64,000 nt of DNA from Tetmemena sp. SeJ-2015 (GCA_027382625.1 JAJKFJ010021673.1:155556-219555); one strand, 5' to 3'. Numbered from the stretch's first letter, positions 46,163-59,402 are shown. Numbers and translations: made by a program. Notes: generated by a model not told the origin, from the sequence alone.

Positions 46163-46349
46163 TATGAAACAAATTTATTGTAAATGTTGATTAGTTATTT
46201 TTGAAGTTTGAATATTTTCACAGAGACTGAACTAAATTAGAAAATTAAAAATATAAGATCTTCTTCGACTCAACTGTTAAGCTTTAATTTTTTCAATCGA
46301 GTAGTGTCTATGACTGTATCTAAACAGTTTTGCACCAACTAATTGACTT

Positions 46350-49300
46350 TCATATTTTGCTTAGAGGATCCTCTTACTTGCCTTTGCTACTACTTTAATG
46401 AACATCTTTCTAGGCTCCTTGGATTTATTTTTGTGAAAGTAGATTGGCATACGGTTAGTGTTATAAAGGAGCAAGTCTTTCAACTGATGAAGCTTGTTTA
46501 AAATTTCTTTGATTAGCTAGATCAGCACTTAAATAGGCCCTCGAATGAAAACCTTGCCTTGTATTTGCATTCTACACCTTGCCAATATTCAAAAATGCAC
46601 TTATATTCTGGAGGTCAAGAGCCTACTTTATCTCTTCATACCTAGGATTGAGTTGCTTCGCACTTATTCTATTCAAGTGGCTTTCAGACTCTATCTGAAT
46701 CTTCTTCAGCAGTTCTCGGGGTTGTTGAGACTTGCCTTCTAGGTCCCGCATGATTTTATTCTGGAAGATATCTTGATACATCTCGAAGTAAGGATGAGTC
46801 CTCATGTCGAAGCGAGCCTCGTCAAGCTATCTCAAGATATAAAATATCTCATCTAAATATACACATAAAGATATTCTCCTGCATATCAACGCTTGAATCA
46901 GAGCAGCTATCGGTGCAGTTAAGATTCTCAGTTGTCTTCTTGTTATCTTAATTTAGCTCGTGCTAGAGAAGCTCAAGTTCTTAGTCTTGCGCATTTTTAA
47001 GGTTCTTCATCAAGCCTAAATAAAGAGCATTTTTCAAGCGAGTCAACTTCTCTACTCTCTCTACCTCTGCCTTCTTATCTTTGTGCTTGTAATTATCAAA
47101 AATATAATGACTAAAGATCAAATTATCCAGTTTTTAGATCTACTCGAGCATCAGTGATTTAAGACTCAGTTTGTTAGTAACTTAGGAGTTTTCTGGATTT
47201 TTCTTGTCAGTTGGAGAAACCAAAACGAAATTATTGGCGTAATATTAAAGTATTAAGAGACAATAATAAGATTGTGATTAATATTTGTTGACACAGAAGT
47301 CATTGTTTATTGGCTGCAGACTCTTCTTAAAGAATTGCTTAAGTTCCTCAAGGGAACTTAAAATTCCTGTAGGCCTTTTATTTATGACTCTGCTATCCTT
47401 CTTAGATATACAATCAGAAGCAGACTTATTTGAATTAGTTTGCTTAGAGGAGGAAGTTTTGACCTCAAGATGATTTCCCTTCTCTTTTTGCTTGTTATGA
47501 GTAGCTATCTTTTTTATTCTATTCTAGTTCTGCTCAAAGCTTTTTGATTACTCACCTTCGTCATTCGATATTTATATGACATACTTTGAGGTGCTATCTC
47601 TTTGAAGGGGCTTTTACGAGGGAATGGTTTAAGGGTCCGACTAAATATTTTGATTGATATCATTTATAGGCATGATCAAAATATTCCTTCTTGAGGAAAT
47701 GTGAGATCTCATTCTATACTCTCTGTTCTTCTGGGAAACTCGCCCAGAATCGGCGTTTCCCTTGTAATGCTGAAATGTCTTTTGCTCCATTTAATCTAAA
47801 GATGGGCTTTTATCAGTGCTTAAGCTAATATCTTCCTCTTTGAATTCCTCATCTCTCTAATTTTCCACTTTCACAGTCATTGGAAGACTTAACTATACCT
47901 ACCCTTTTAAGTTCTTTGGCGAGAATCTTCTCTTTACCTGCTTACTTATAGTGGTAGTCTGCCTTTTGAATAATTGGCCTTCAAACTCAAGTTTATCAGA
48001 GCCGAGAAGAAGTTGCTTTAAGTTCGAGCTATTAGAATTGAGTACAGCTCCCTCTTTGATATGTAGTTGTCTACTCTCTGAGCTTTAAAGTGAAGCAGTT
48101 TTTATAAGCCGAAGTTGATGGAGGTCGTTAGGGATTTATAGATTATTGCTCCCTAAGAGAGACTTTCTCTAAGCCCTAGATTAAGGATTTGCAGAACCAA
48201 CTTACTCTCTTTCCTAAATTTAATTAGCGGAGGAAGGAGAACCCTTTCTTAACTCCAATTCTAGATTTTAAAGCTAAGCAGCTTTCCAAACTAACTGAGA
48301 CTTTGGATTAAAACTCGAAGTGAAAGCTTTTCCTGCTATTGTTTTTGACCTTTTGAGTCCAAGAAAATTATTTTGAGGTGTATTGCCTTCCCCTTGTATT
48401 ATATCGGCCACGAGATCTTTATGATCATCATACTCTTCAAAATTAGATACAAATTTCTCTTAGTTATACTTGGACTGCTTTATAAAGTCGTTTCTAGAAA
48501 CCAAAGCAGGGGTCGGCCCGTCTGTCAAAGTTGGAGAGACGGAGAGTAAATCCTCATTACTCATAAGAACAGAGGATCTATTACTAGATCTAGTGCCTGG
48601 CTTTACTTAGAACTGATACGAGTTAGCTATTGTATTCGGATCGCTTGAGTTATTTACTCAAGCTTAAATTATTGGTTCTTCACAAATAAGCAAATAAGTT
48701 AGTTATTTTAAGCAAGCTTTCGGCGATGCTACTTTGATTTTAACCATTCTATTTTAGAGATGAGTATTAAAAAGAACTAAATTGAAGTGAAAAAATATTT
48801 ATAGATCCGGAGAACTTCCTTTATTAGGGCTCTTAGAGTATATTTTATCTCTTGCAAGGGGAGAAATTTATTTCCTCAAAAGAATGTGGTGAATATCTTC
48901 CACATTAATTTGTAATGGTCTCATTGCCTTTGCTCCGTGTTTGTTGGGATTTAGAAAAATAAATATGACTAAAATATTTCCTAGGTGGAGCTTTGCTCTA
49001 CCTGAAGTTTAAGGTGAACGAGTTTTTTGGGGAACTAGTTTTTATAATAGAAGATTATTTTCAACTATTCTTGGCTGATTCTTGAGTTTGAGTCTTAGAT
49101 AAGGGGTGGAGGCTGATGGGTTATATGTGCTAATTTTTGGAGATTAAACTCTTGAAGCATATTGGGATGTAAATGGAGATAGCTAGGGACTCAGGATTAC
49201 ATAATACAATAATAATTAAGATAAAATTTTATTGCAGAAGAAATATCTCCATTCAGATTATTATAATCTTTGGAGAAATAGACTGATGGCTTAATTCTAA

Positions 49301-49887
49301 ATCCTTAGAAGTAGTGATTCTGATTTATTTGAGTACTTAAGAATGCATTTAATAATAATAAATTTGGAAATAATAAATTTCTTGTAAGTTGATGATTTCC
49401 CTTTGTTAAAGATGACTGCGATGAAAGTCCAAGCAAGTTTTAACTGGAGCTATCTTGTCGATATGTAACTTACTACGAAGCATACTGACTTTAGAACTGA
49501 GTGCTCTATTGCAGAAGCTCGTTTAAATAAAGTAATAATTATAATGTTTGTGAGGACTGGAGATGAATACTCAGTGCCCTTCTCTTTTGCTCGTTGAATA
49601 TTACTTAAATTTTATTAGTTGGGACTTTTAATCAATGTCTTGAATTGACTTGTAATTTAGCCTTCATGTTTTAAACCACCATTCTTTGCATGGTTAGTAG
49701 TTGCAAAACCAATTTTACTTTCAAAATTGGCTTTAGTTAGAAAATTCTTTCGAGCGTCATACTTCTCCTTTCTTAGCTGTGCTCTGTTCTCCTACTCTTT
49801 AGATTGGAAGGAGTCAATAGCCTCTTCATTGTGCTATTATTTTAATTTTTCTCTAGAGTGAGTTTCAAGAGTGTATATTTTCTCCAT
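46350..49887 (-). CDS. Very long Q/S/K-rich protein of unknown function (possibly more than one gene)
   Basis: Coding-biased minus-strand stretches run from ATG complementary to 49885-49887 (MEKIYTLETHSREKLKQQHN) to TGA 46350-46352. Segments: QENRAQLRKEKYDARKNFL; then a weak AT-rich part (49550-49050, introns or IESs); RPLQINVEDIHHILLRKQIS and YSKSPNKGSSPDLQ; an ATG at 48747 (MVKIKVASPKACLK) that could start a separate gene; PGTRSSNRSSVLMSNEDLLS; and the C-terminal part KAEVERVEKLTRLKNALYLG, RFDMRTHPYFEMYQDIFQNK, SQQPRELLKKIQIESESHLN. No known domain recognised. Joins are mostly unresolved. Confidence 0.5.
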
Positions 49888-50227
49888 TTTTGTGAATTAT
49901 CAATTGTTCGGAAGAGATAGGTTTCTCAGATGATTAAATGATTGATGATTGCAGGAGCTAAATCCACTCCTCCACAAATCAAATAATTTTAAATTCAATA
50001 ATTTAATAAGACCTAAAACAAATTTAATAGAATAGTCAGCTCTCAAATTATACGAAAAGTTTTCATGATCCGCAGTCCACAAATTAAAGTAGAATGTTTG
50101 AAGATGAAAATATTACTTTTAATTTTTTCTCGAAGCGAACTTTGTTTTTCCAATATCCTTATTGAATATTCATACATTCTATTATAAAATCCTAAAAACA
50201 TAATATATTTCATAATAAAAATAAAAT
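49888..50227. other. AT-rich intergenic stretch
   Basis: Between two same-strand genes; the ORFs seen on either strand lack codon bias. Confidence 0.4.
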
Positions 50228-53200
50228 TCATTCAATCTCATTTTGCTCTTGAATCTAGGCAATTTTATTAAGTTCCCTCTAAATATCTCCCTGGTAAGTT
50301 TTCTTCTTTTTCTTCATCTCAAGGTTATTTTTCCTTGAAGAGAGTTGCTGCACTTCTGAGTTATACATGACCTTGTACTTCTTTACTCTGTCAAGCTTAT
50401 TGCCCTTGAGGTTCTAATACATAAACACCTTTGAGTCTTTGTAAAGTTAATATCATCTAAATCTAATTAATGAGAGTATAGAATAATATGGATTAGTCGT
50501 TCCTCAGAGGGGACTTTCCAGCTAAAAGTTAAAAGGCGTCCTCTTTTACTTTCTATTTGAAACCCTCCGCATCTACGTCAATCGGCTTTCGAGAAGATCT
50601 CTGGGATACATTCTTAGAATCTTTTGTCTGAGAGTCTCTCAAGTTCTTTAGTAAATCTATCTTCAGCATTGGCATTAGCTCTCCTCCTTTCAAATCGGAT
50701 ACTTTCTCTGATTAAGCTTAATTAAAAATGTAGAATAACAAGTAAGCCTTTGCTAAGTTGAGATCAAGAATCTTTGTTTGATCAATAGCATTAGAGATGT
50801 GCCCTCTTAGCTTTGTAGAATTGGATTTAAGATTCAACTTATTTCTCAAAAGCCTTTCGCTATCTAGAGATGGCTGCTTACTACCTAGAAGTACAAAAAA
50901 ATTAATCGAAAATACTTCATCATCAGTTCCATCATCTTAAGATTCCTCAGGAATGATTGGCTAGGACTCTCTGCCCTTTTTATGATGAGTCTATACTTTG
51001 AAATGCTTCTTTGTCGATTCTACTATACGCTTCAGCAATTTCTAGTGAGCACTTATAATATAATAAGTTAAAGCAGCTTCTTTCTCTTCCTCTAGCCTTT
51101 TCTATTCTTCTAGTTGCTCTCTTTTTTTCCTTTCCTCCTCGGTTTCTTGAGGCTTCTTGTTCAGAGATCGCTGTCTCATCATCTCTGCCGCTCTTTGCAG
51201 TTATAAATTAAGTGTAATAATTTTGTATAAACTTTTAAGCACTAGTTCTGGATTCCTCTCCATCCACAATTTGTGATCAATTTCCTCAGCTGTAGTTAAC
51301 TCTTTAGTCTTGGCTCCTTTCTTTTTTCTTCTTCTCGAACTAAGCCCTCCAGGAAGGAGATTCCTGGCTGAAAGAAGCAAAGCATCATTGATGGTTGTTT
51401 TCCTTGAAGTAGGTTGCTGGCTATCGTTCTTAGAAGAGAAAAAGAGTGAATCCTAATTCTAGTAAAAACTTAAAGCTGAGATAATAAAATTCAACAAATT
51501 AGCCTCTTGCTTTAACACTAATGGCTGAGTCTTTATTTAGGAAGGTTTTTTCGAAAGAGAGCGCGAGTCATTCTAATCACTCTGGATGTTCATATATTGA
51601 TTGCTGCCATTTGAATTGCCTTGCTTGTTGGAAGTTATGGATTGAGTTTTATGGTATCCTTAGTTCTTTGATTACAATCTTAAATGGCTGCTTTAAAAAT
51701 TATCATCTTTGTCCAAATTCCTGAACCGAAGATCTTCTTCTAGTTCCTAAAGTCTCTTTGTATTCAGATCGGAATCCCTAGCAGTATCTTCTTCTGCTCG
51801 AACATAAATTGGGCTAATATCATCTTCAAGCATCTCTGTTCCATTTGAAAGAGAAAACATTCAAATTATAATAAACCTGGTTGGAAGTAGACTTCCATCA
51901 TCTTCTTAAGTGTATTATCTTAGTTGAGAGTGTATCCTATGTTCTTGCTTATCGAAATCTCTTAAATGAGGCTTCATAGCCTAATCCTTAAGCGAAATTT
52001 ATCTGTCGAAATCTCTTTCAGCTTATTACTTTTTCTCTTTCTCCAATCTTTGATAGAAATAAAATGCATAGAAGTATAAATTTGCTGCTCTAAATGTTTC
52101 TTAAGAAGTTAGAAATTTTCTGAATTCTATATTATGGTATTCGCTTATTTCTAACTTTCAAAAGTTTTGATGGATTCCATTGACTCTTAGTTACTGTTTG
52201 CACTTTTGAAATTACCAATTTTTATTAGCTACTCATTATTGGATTTTCTAGCATTAGAAAAGTAAGTGGTCCACTTTTTGAAGTCGATTCACTATTTGAG
52301 TTTTATAAATTCAGGGGAGGCAGCTCTTACTAGTCACCAAAAGTTTCCTTTGTGGATGAATAACTAATTTTCTGATAATTTTCCATTCTCTGGCATGTCC
52401 AAGTTGACATCAACTCCATTTTCTTGCTCCTCCCATTTCCTTTTCATGTAGTCTTGCATATAGGTTGGCATTTGTATTTTGTCTATCATCTCGAGCTGGA
52501 AGTGATATTTTTACTTAGTAAACTTATTCACGATCCGCTACATTTTTTTCTCCTAAGTACTTGGAGAGTCTTTAGCTGAAGTTTTCCCACTGAAATCAAG
52601 CTATGGCTTGGAGTTCTTGAATTAAAATGAATATTTCGCGCTCCCCATTTCTCTATCTTCTCCCTTCCCAATTAGCCCTTACTTTGCAGAGTGATTTTTG
52701 CCATGAATCATCTCTGCAAATGCTTGACCTTGGTTCCTTGAGTTTCAACTGGGGAGCTAAGTTTAAGACTGATAATTCCTAGTTTGGTGTTTCTTCTGTT
52801 CTATTATAGGCTTATAGAAGGAAACCACTTGTTGAAAATCTTTTTGAGTGGGGTCTCTTGGAATATTCTGGGAGGGGTGGATATACCCTTACTGAAAAGT
52901 GTAAAGAGGTCTTCCCTGTGCGGATACGCTTTTCATTCGCTTCTTATCAAATCTAAAGTCAGGCATTTGCCGCCCGTTATTTTACATAGCTTAGTCTTGT
53001 AAGAACTTTCTCTCCTCTTCCTCAATTATTTAGTCGATGAATTTCTAGAGATCTACTTCTTCTTGCTTGGACTTCATTTAAGAAAGGATGTTGGAAAGTT
53101 GTAGGTTCAGGAATTCCTGGTTATTCTCCATTGAACCTCTCTAAGCCACGATTCTGGACACACCTGTGGGGATTCCTCGCAAATCCATCACAAATAAAAT

Positions 53201-54242
53201 CCATTGATAATAATTTGAAACAAACTGGCCATAATCAAACTGCCTGAAATCATCCCTAGTGATATTCTAGTTTTTAAAGTTGTAATAGTTGAGGTCCGCC
53301 TTCTCATTTATTTGTGACCTTAATTGATATAGATCCTACATAGTCGATTCCTTCAAGCTCTGCATATATTTATCAGGGTAGTTTTAAGCAAGGCTCTAAA
53401 TTTGATTAGTGTATAGGTCAAAGGTATTCAAGAATCCACCTTCTTTTCTTTCGAAGATGAGATCCTATCTCTCTTACTTGGGAGTAGCCTTTTCAATAGT
53501 TTATAAAACTTATAAGCAATTTCAGCTTTAGGGGTAGTTTCTAGAATGGGCTGTTCTTTTAATTACTTTTCAAGTAGCAATTTATTTTTGAGTTACGCAC
53601 CATATTATTTTTTCTTCTCTAACAGTAATGCCTTTGCGTTTGATTTGCATCTCCTCTCAGAACTTTAAACTCAGAGATGGTTTCGTTTCGACTGGCAACA
53701 GGATAAAATGACTTATAAAGTAATTTGAATAATAGATTTCTTGAAGAAGGCTGCATCGTATTAGCTTAAGTATTGCTTATGATTTTCTGAGAGCTGTTTA
53801 ATGGGGGGAGGCCAGGGTGTCTAATAAATCCCCTCTTAGTGGCAGATCCATGAACTGTCGCCTCAGAATTAAACATTACCTTGTTGGCGCTAAGTGGTGA
53901 TATTGGAATCTGTCTCTTAAGAATTCCAGTCTCTTGCTTTTTCTGATTCTCTACACTTATAAATTTGGCAGTCTTAGCATTTGCTAAAAGATTACTCTAG
54001 CTTTGGGAATTATTGCTGTGACTGCGAGACTAATTCTGTCTCTAGCTCAGCTTCGGCATCTATATGCTTTCCATTTTATAGCTCTAAAGGAGGGTTTTAT
54101 TTTTAGGGCTCCCTGTGAAAAGCCCTTAGGACTAGTTGAAGCCCCCTTGCGCTTTTAGAGAGGTGACTTTCTGAGAACGACTAAGTGACAGATTAGGGGA
54201 AGGGGTGGGTTGATAGCCAGACATGCTGCTACTCATCATCAT
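50228..54242 (-). CDS. Very long low-complexity protein of unknown function
   Basis: Start ATG complementary to 54240-54242 (MMMSSSMSGYQPTPSPNLSL), S/Q/N-rich N-terminus (QNQSRSHSNNSQSQSNLLAN), RGFIRHPGLPPLNSSQKI. A structured-looking central part at 53350-53000 reads DFRQFDYGQFVSNYYQWILF and VMDLRGIPTGVSRIVAQRGS followed by a helix with QLSNILSQMKSKQEEVDLQK. Toward the end: RRKKKGAKTKELTTAEEIDH, EETEEERKKREQLEEQKRLE coiled coil, and KKKKKTYQGDIQRELNKIAQ to TGA 50228-50230. Several introns or IESs are needed (for example near 53480 and 50460). No family recognised. The central Trp/Phe-rich part could mark a conserved ciliate-specific domain. Confidence 0.55.
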
Positions 54243-54540
54243 AGATTTGGGCTTTATATTGTTTGCAGGTGTATTCGCGAGTCTTCCATTTGATTATTAA
54301 AACATTGACAGCAACGGTGTGAATTTGTGTTCTGAAGATTATTTAACCCCGATCTCGCTTCTAAAATTAACTCACTCACTCGTAAACAAAGCTTAAATGT
54401 TTTTGTGGTATTTGAAATTAATAATTTGCAGAGGTGTCTTAAAAGCGCTGACTATAATATTTAAGAGAATTTAAATTCAAGTTTTTAACGACTTTATTAT
54501 AAATTTAACTTTGTATTTAACAACTAAAATACCAAACCCC
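54243..54540. other. Divergent intergenic region
   Basis: AT-rich, between a minus-strand and a plus-strand gene; presumably both promoters. Confidence 0.4.
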
Positions 54541-57130
54541 TTTCTACCTCAGCCATTTAGATCTTACAAATTCGCTAGACCAAATGAATCCCTAACACCT
54601 CAGAATAGCAGAGTTAAAGAGAATTAATTTTTATATTATGATAGCAGATTAGAAAGCAAGACTTCCTCTAATATCGGGGAACATGCAAATTTCTTTTGAG
54701 CAGCTATCCATGACCGCAGAATCTTTACTGCAAGGACTCAAGTTTAACATCGATCCCATGCTCTCTATAATTTTATAATTTGTTAATCTCAGATTCATCT
54801 TAAAGAGTGGCTTTTCCCTCTAAAGACCGCAAACTTGACGGCTACTTTCAAAACAACTTTACAACAAGCACCTCTCACAATTAAAAAATTCAGTATTTTC
54901 AAAAGAATCAAGAGAAAAAGACTTTTCCGGCTTTGATTAAAACTAGATATATAAATTTATTGCTATAAATTAAAAGTAATTATCCTTGTTTAGTAAATTC
55001 ATTATAATTACGTTTTTAAGTTCGAATATTCCTTATTTAAAAAAAATTTAACAACTTTCAGCCACAATTTATCCAATATCATTTTAAATACTTTAATGTT
55101 TTTATTTCGGTTTTGATAAGTCCAAAACCTCACAGGCCAACTTAAATTATTTGATTAACTTTGACATGTTTTAAACTGTTGACTCAATAAAGGACTCAAG
55201 TTTAATTTAATCTCTCAGCAATAACTTAAACAATAATTATTGAATAATATTCATGTAAGTAACTTTAAATCAGCCTAGCAAAAGATAAATGAATAGTATC
55301 ATCAATCTACATCAGTGGAAAACTTAAACCATCCAATGATTTAGAAGAGAGCAAGCCTAGATCAATCTTATGAGAGCAGTTTCTCAAGATAAACAACTTC
55401 TTCTTTGCCACAACTAAAGCTTCAAGGCATAGAGAGATAGCCAAGTCAAGGGGCATTTAATATTTTTTTGTAATTCTAGGTTCCAATTAAGCCATCTTTG
55501 TTAAATCAAGATCAGCGATCTTAATATTTAAGGCTCTTATAATTTTTCATGATCAAACAGAGGCATAGATTCAAACCGCTTTGAAATTTTGAAAAGAGGT
55601 GACTCAACTGGCAATAGCACATTATTTGCTCCATCACCCCGCAACTTTGTTCCTTCCTATTGAGAAAAGCTTTATTTTAATTTTAGCTCTTCAGATATGC
55701 CATATACCAAAGTCACTCATCATCATCACAATCACTAAGAAGGAGGAAAGTCTTTGCTACCTGATCTTCTCACTAAATTCTAAAATAAGCTAGTTAAAAC
55801 ATTCTCTCAAGATAGAGCTCGATGTCTCTCGCTCCTATTGATCAATTGCAGAGATAGAACTCCTCAAGCACTCTAGCATTCTCTAATTTGAATCCTTAGG
55901 ACTTGACTGTCAGATTTGAAACCATTCTTGGCAAGAGAAATGTCCGAGAGGAATAGAGCACAAAAGATGAAAGGTCACTAAAAGAGGGGGGGGGCCTTTC
56001 CTCGTCATCCACTTTTTTTCATAAAAATATGAAAAATCACGATCTAGCCTAAAATCACCCAAAAACACCAAATTTTTAGTCCAAATTCAAATTTTAAATG
56101 CCTATCCTATTCATATTCTATATTTTAGAGAATTAGCAAAAATATTTTAGAACATCGGGATTGAAAATTTCATCTTTAAGGCTGCTTTAAAGAGAATTAC
56201 CTTTATTTTATTGCAAAGATTATTACAAATTCTTTATTGATAACTAACAAAGATATTTCATGCTTAAAGTCATTTATTTATATAAATTTCTTGCAAACTA
56301 GCTTGAAGTAATTTAAAAATAAATATCTAGTTTATTAATTATAAAGTCTTTGAAAGATAGATAAAATAAAAAAGACTTCTTTATTTATTATGTTTATATA
56401 GAAAAAAATGGTTGCAATAAATATAAATAGATTTAAATATAAAATTTAGATTTACTAGCTTTTAATAGGAGCTTGGAACTTCATGTAAGAAGAGAATTCT
56501 ATAGGTCTTAAATAAAACATAAAAGATCTATGAGTTATTTTTTTTTAATTAGAAATCTTATTCTCATAAAAGTATTAAATTTATATTAATTAGATGATCA
56601 TTCATTCACAATTTAATTTCGAAATCCATTTTCATTCAAGGTTCTCACAAATACTCTACAATATAGAAAATGAGTAGAATAGGCATTTTGAATTTGAATT
56701 TGGACTAAAAATTTGGTGTTTCTGGGTGATTTTAGTCTAGATCGTGATTTCTCATTTTTCATGAAAAAAAGTGGATGACGAGGAAAGGCCCCCCCCCCCG
56801 AATAATTCTTTTACTCTGGCTTAAGTCTTCAATCGAGAGGCCTCTCGATGAAAGGTATGAGTTGGAATGAAGCAATGTGTCGATAGCTAGGCAAGTAAGA
56901 AGTTCTAAATTGCTTTTAAATGGTTGTGCTTTCTTGCTCTAGATGGTCATTTTGCATGTTACTCCTTCTTATATGTTCAAAAGATGAAATTTAGATTAAG
57001 TTAGATTAACCCCTCACAACAATCGATCATCCACTATTAGACTCCTTAAAGGGAGGATGAGGTGGAATTGAAGGCACGGATCTTTTTCTTCTTTGATGGA
57101 CTCATTTACTTGGAATTGATTAAAATGTGA
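54540..57130 (+). CDS. Ser/Gln-rich protein gene interrupted by foldback element 2
   Basis: Plus-strand segments: PFRSYKFARPNESLTPQNSR and FLYYDSRLESKTSSNIGEHA (54550-54700), KDRKLDGYFQNNFTTSTSHN (54815-54900), an AT-rich interruption (54960-55250), QYHQSTSVENLNHPMIQKRA and SYESSFSRQTTSSLPQLKLQ, SPRNFVPSYQEKLYFNFSSS (about 55640), then SMSLAPIDQLQRQNSSSTLA and LTVRFETILGKRNVREEQST up to position 55985, where the element starts. After it the same frame continues as QFFYSGLSLQSRG and MSWNEAMCRQLGK, an intron, and NPSQQSIIHYQTPQREDEVE to TGA 57128-57130. A paralogous end lies at 63440-63640. Start codon and several joins unknown; function unknown. Confidence 0.55.
55986..56799. mobile_element. 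Foldback / MITE-like element 2 with poly-G termini
   Basis: 814 bp. Ends: nine G then CCTTTCCTCG on the left, the inverse with eleven C on the right: the same 19-bp tip as element 1. Inverted arms of about 150 bp are more diverged than in element 1 (for example ATCACGATCTAGCCTAAAAT versus its inverted partner ATCACGATCTAGACTAAAAT) and unrelated to element 1 beyond the tip. About 500 bp of AT-rich interior without ORF. No 8-bp duplication; flanks share only GA (55984-55985 and 56800-56801). Confidence 0.88.
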
Positions 57131-57413
57131 GAATTAGAATTTGATTATAATTATAATAGGAATCACCCTAATTAATTTCAATTCCAATCTATTAGACGAG
57201 ATAAATCAATGAATACATTTTAATTTTACATTAAATAAGTTTTTCTGCTTTGATTGAAACAACATTACAATAAAACTAGTTTTGAGATAGATTTGAACCT
57301 ATTCTCTCTATTTTTAACATTATATAAAAAGATCAATAGTTTAGTCTAAAGTAAAGGTAGGAGAGAAATTGCAAGGCAATCCCTAGAGACCACAGACTTC
57401 ACATGCCAAAGTT
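57131..57413. other. AT-rich intergenic stretch
   Basis: No supported feature. Confidence 0.4.
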
Positions 57414-58582
57414 ATGAATGGGAAAAGCCAGTTCAAAGATCCAACTGACCTCATCAAGCATCAGCAGATAAAGCAACCATCCACTTCCAAGAACAAGTCT
57501 CAATACAATAAATATCTTAACTAGTCGGTTACTCATCAACCATAGATCATTTATATTCATTTATAGGGTTTGGGTTAAACTACTATGTCTTCCACTCTAT
57601 TTGACAATGAAATAATGAGGAGGAGTTACAGTCAAGCCATGTTCAATCAGAACTAAGAACAAATAAACCCAAGGAGAAGGAAGTTACGGGACTAGCTTCA
57701 TTAAAAATATTTATTGAAGTTGTTGCATTTAATATAACTTCGTCCCATGAATATAAACTACCCTTTGATTGTGAAGTAGAGTCTTTATAATTAAGACTTC
57801 GCTAATCATAAAGAGATCCTCAACAACTAAGATAAAAATTAAACTATTAATCCAAGTCTATCTTATAGTTCATTATAATCATTATTAAGTTTTAACCTTC
57901 TTTGCATTTTAATTTGAGAGTATAAACCAGGAAAGGAGCAAATCTTCAACTTAGAGAGGGAGCACAGAGTTATAAACCCACACAAGATGTAGCTTTTGAC
58001 TATCAGAGACACCGACTATAAATCTTTCAAAGCTCCCCCTAGAGTCAGGACTGTTAAGGAAGCAGTAATTTCTAACGCACCAACCAAATAGCAAACAGAC
58101 TATCAGTAAATAAGGTTAATTCTTTTTGTTTATTGTCTGATTACCCTCACTGGGGAGTGAATCCAGTTTTCCATGAGAAGAGACCCTAGTACCCCTACTA
58201 TGCTCTGCCCTTCAAGGGAGAGTCTTCTTAGAAACAAGCATTGAAGAAGAGTATGAACTTGCTTTAGAGTGATGGGGATATTTAACTACTAAATTATATT
58301 TAGAGACCGTAAACTGAGGACGCGAGCAGGTTCAGAGAGACCATGAGAACTACCAATAGCAAGATCGCCACCAGACTCAAACTTTAGAATTATTTTCCTA
58401 TTGAGAGCACCCACCAAACTTCAATCACCACTAAAAAATCATTACACATTTATTTTATGAAATTAAGATTTTTTAGATCCTTTTTAGATTACATGTCATT
58501 TAATTATCTAATAAATTTATGTAGTTTTAATGTAGAACGATTATAAACCTTTCAATATAAGTTAGAAGTAAAGAGAAGCTGA
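57414..58582 (+). CDS. Possible axonemal/ciliary protein, unknown family
   Basis: Start ATG 57414-57416 (MNGKSQFKDPTDLIKHQQIK). Then SVTHQPQIIYIHLQGLGQTT, MRRSYSQAMFNQNQEQINPR, an intron near 57880-57930, FNLEREHRVINPHKMQLLTI and RVRTVKEAVISNAPTKQQTD, a second intron near 58110-58137, and the distinctive YPHWGVNPVFHEKRPQYPYY followed by ALPFKGESSQKQALKKSMNL. The short Tyr/Pro/Trp motif style resembles microtubule-inner or cilium-associated proteins, an inference from composition only. The frame stays open through AT-rich DNA to TGA 58580-58582; the real end may be earlier. A further short plus-strand coding patch (58695-58835, MCKPKGNIFLRRHEEQIPPK) may be a later segment. Confidence 0.5.
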
Positions 58583-59402
58583 TTAAAATTAGTTTTTTAT
58601 AAAAAAATTAATTATTTTTGGCTAAATAAAATTGCACTCCCTTTATAATAAGTTTAAGCACAAAAAAAACTGTAATATAGTTTTGTTTTAAATTAGCTGC
58701 GTTGTTAGAGAAGGAGATGTGCAAGCCCAAAGGAAATATATTTCTGCGGAGACATGAAGAATAAATTCCTCCTAAATCATCATCCAATAAAAGAGGAACC
58801 ACAGAGAACATTCGTCCTAAAAATCAAAGAAACTCGTAAGATAATTTCCATTATCTTACTTAAAGCAGTTTATTAATGTTTGTAATTTATTTATTAATTT
58901 TTTAAAAGCAAACTAACTCATGTAAAGCTAGACTATAAGCCAAGTATGCTAGATTACATCCCTTATCCTTGAGTAATTAAATGGATATTTTATATTTGCT
59001 ATTTATATTTTTGTTGTTTAATTACAGAGAAACAAATCTTTAATTTAAAGATTTGTCTCTCACATGATTTTATTACTCTGATATTGTTTAGAATATTAAT
59101 TGAATTTAAAAAACTAAGCTTTTTTCTCCAAATTTCTAAGATTTTATCAATTAATTATATTTTCTTCTATATGGATTAATTCTTCTTGAAAAATTTACTG
59201 AGGTCTTTCAAGGAAGTAAAAAAATTATTGCAATGGATTTAATTATAAGTGATATAAAATTTACCATCTTTTGATTAATTTTAAATAAAATGCTATAACC
59301 AATTATTCCTTGAGTTTAATAAACTAATATCACACTCTACGATTTTTTTATGTAAATAGGCGTAATGAGAAATTATAATTCAAATTATAATTAATCTGAA
59401 AA
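58583..59402. other. AT-rich region with one short coding patch
   Basis: Apart from the plus-strand patch at 58695-58835, the stretch is strongly AT-rich with no supported gene. Likely intergenic or eliminated DNA. Confidence 0.4.
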
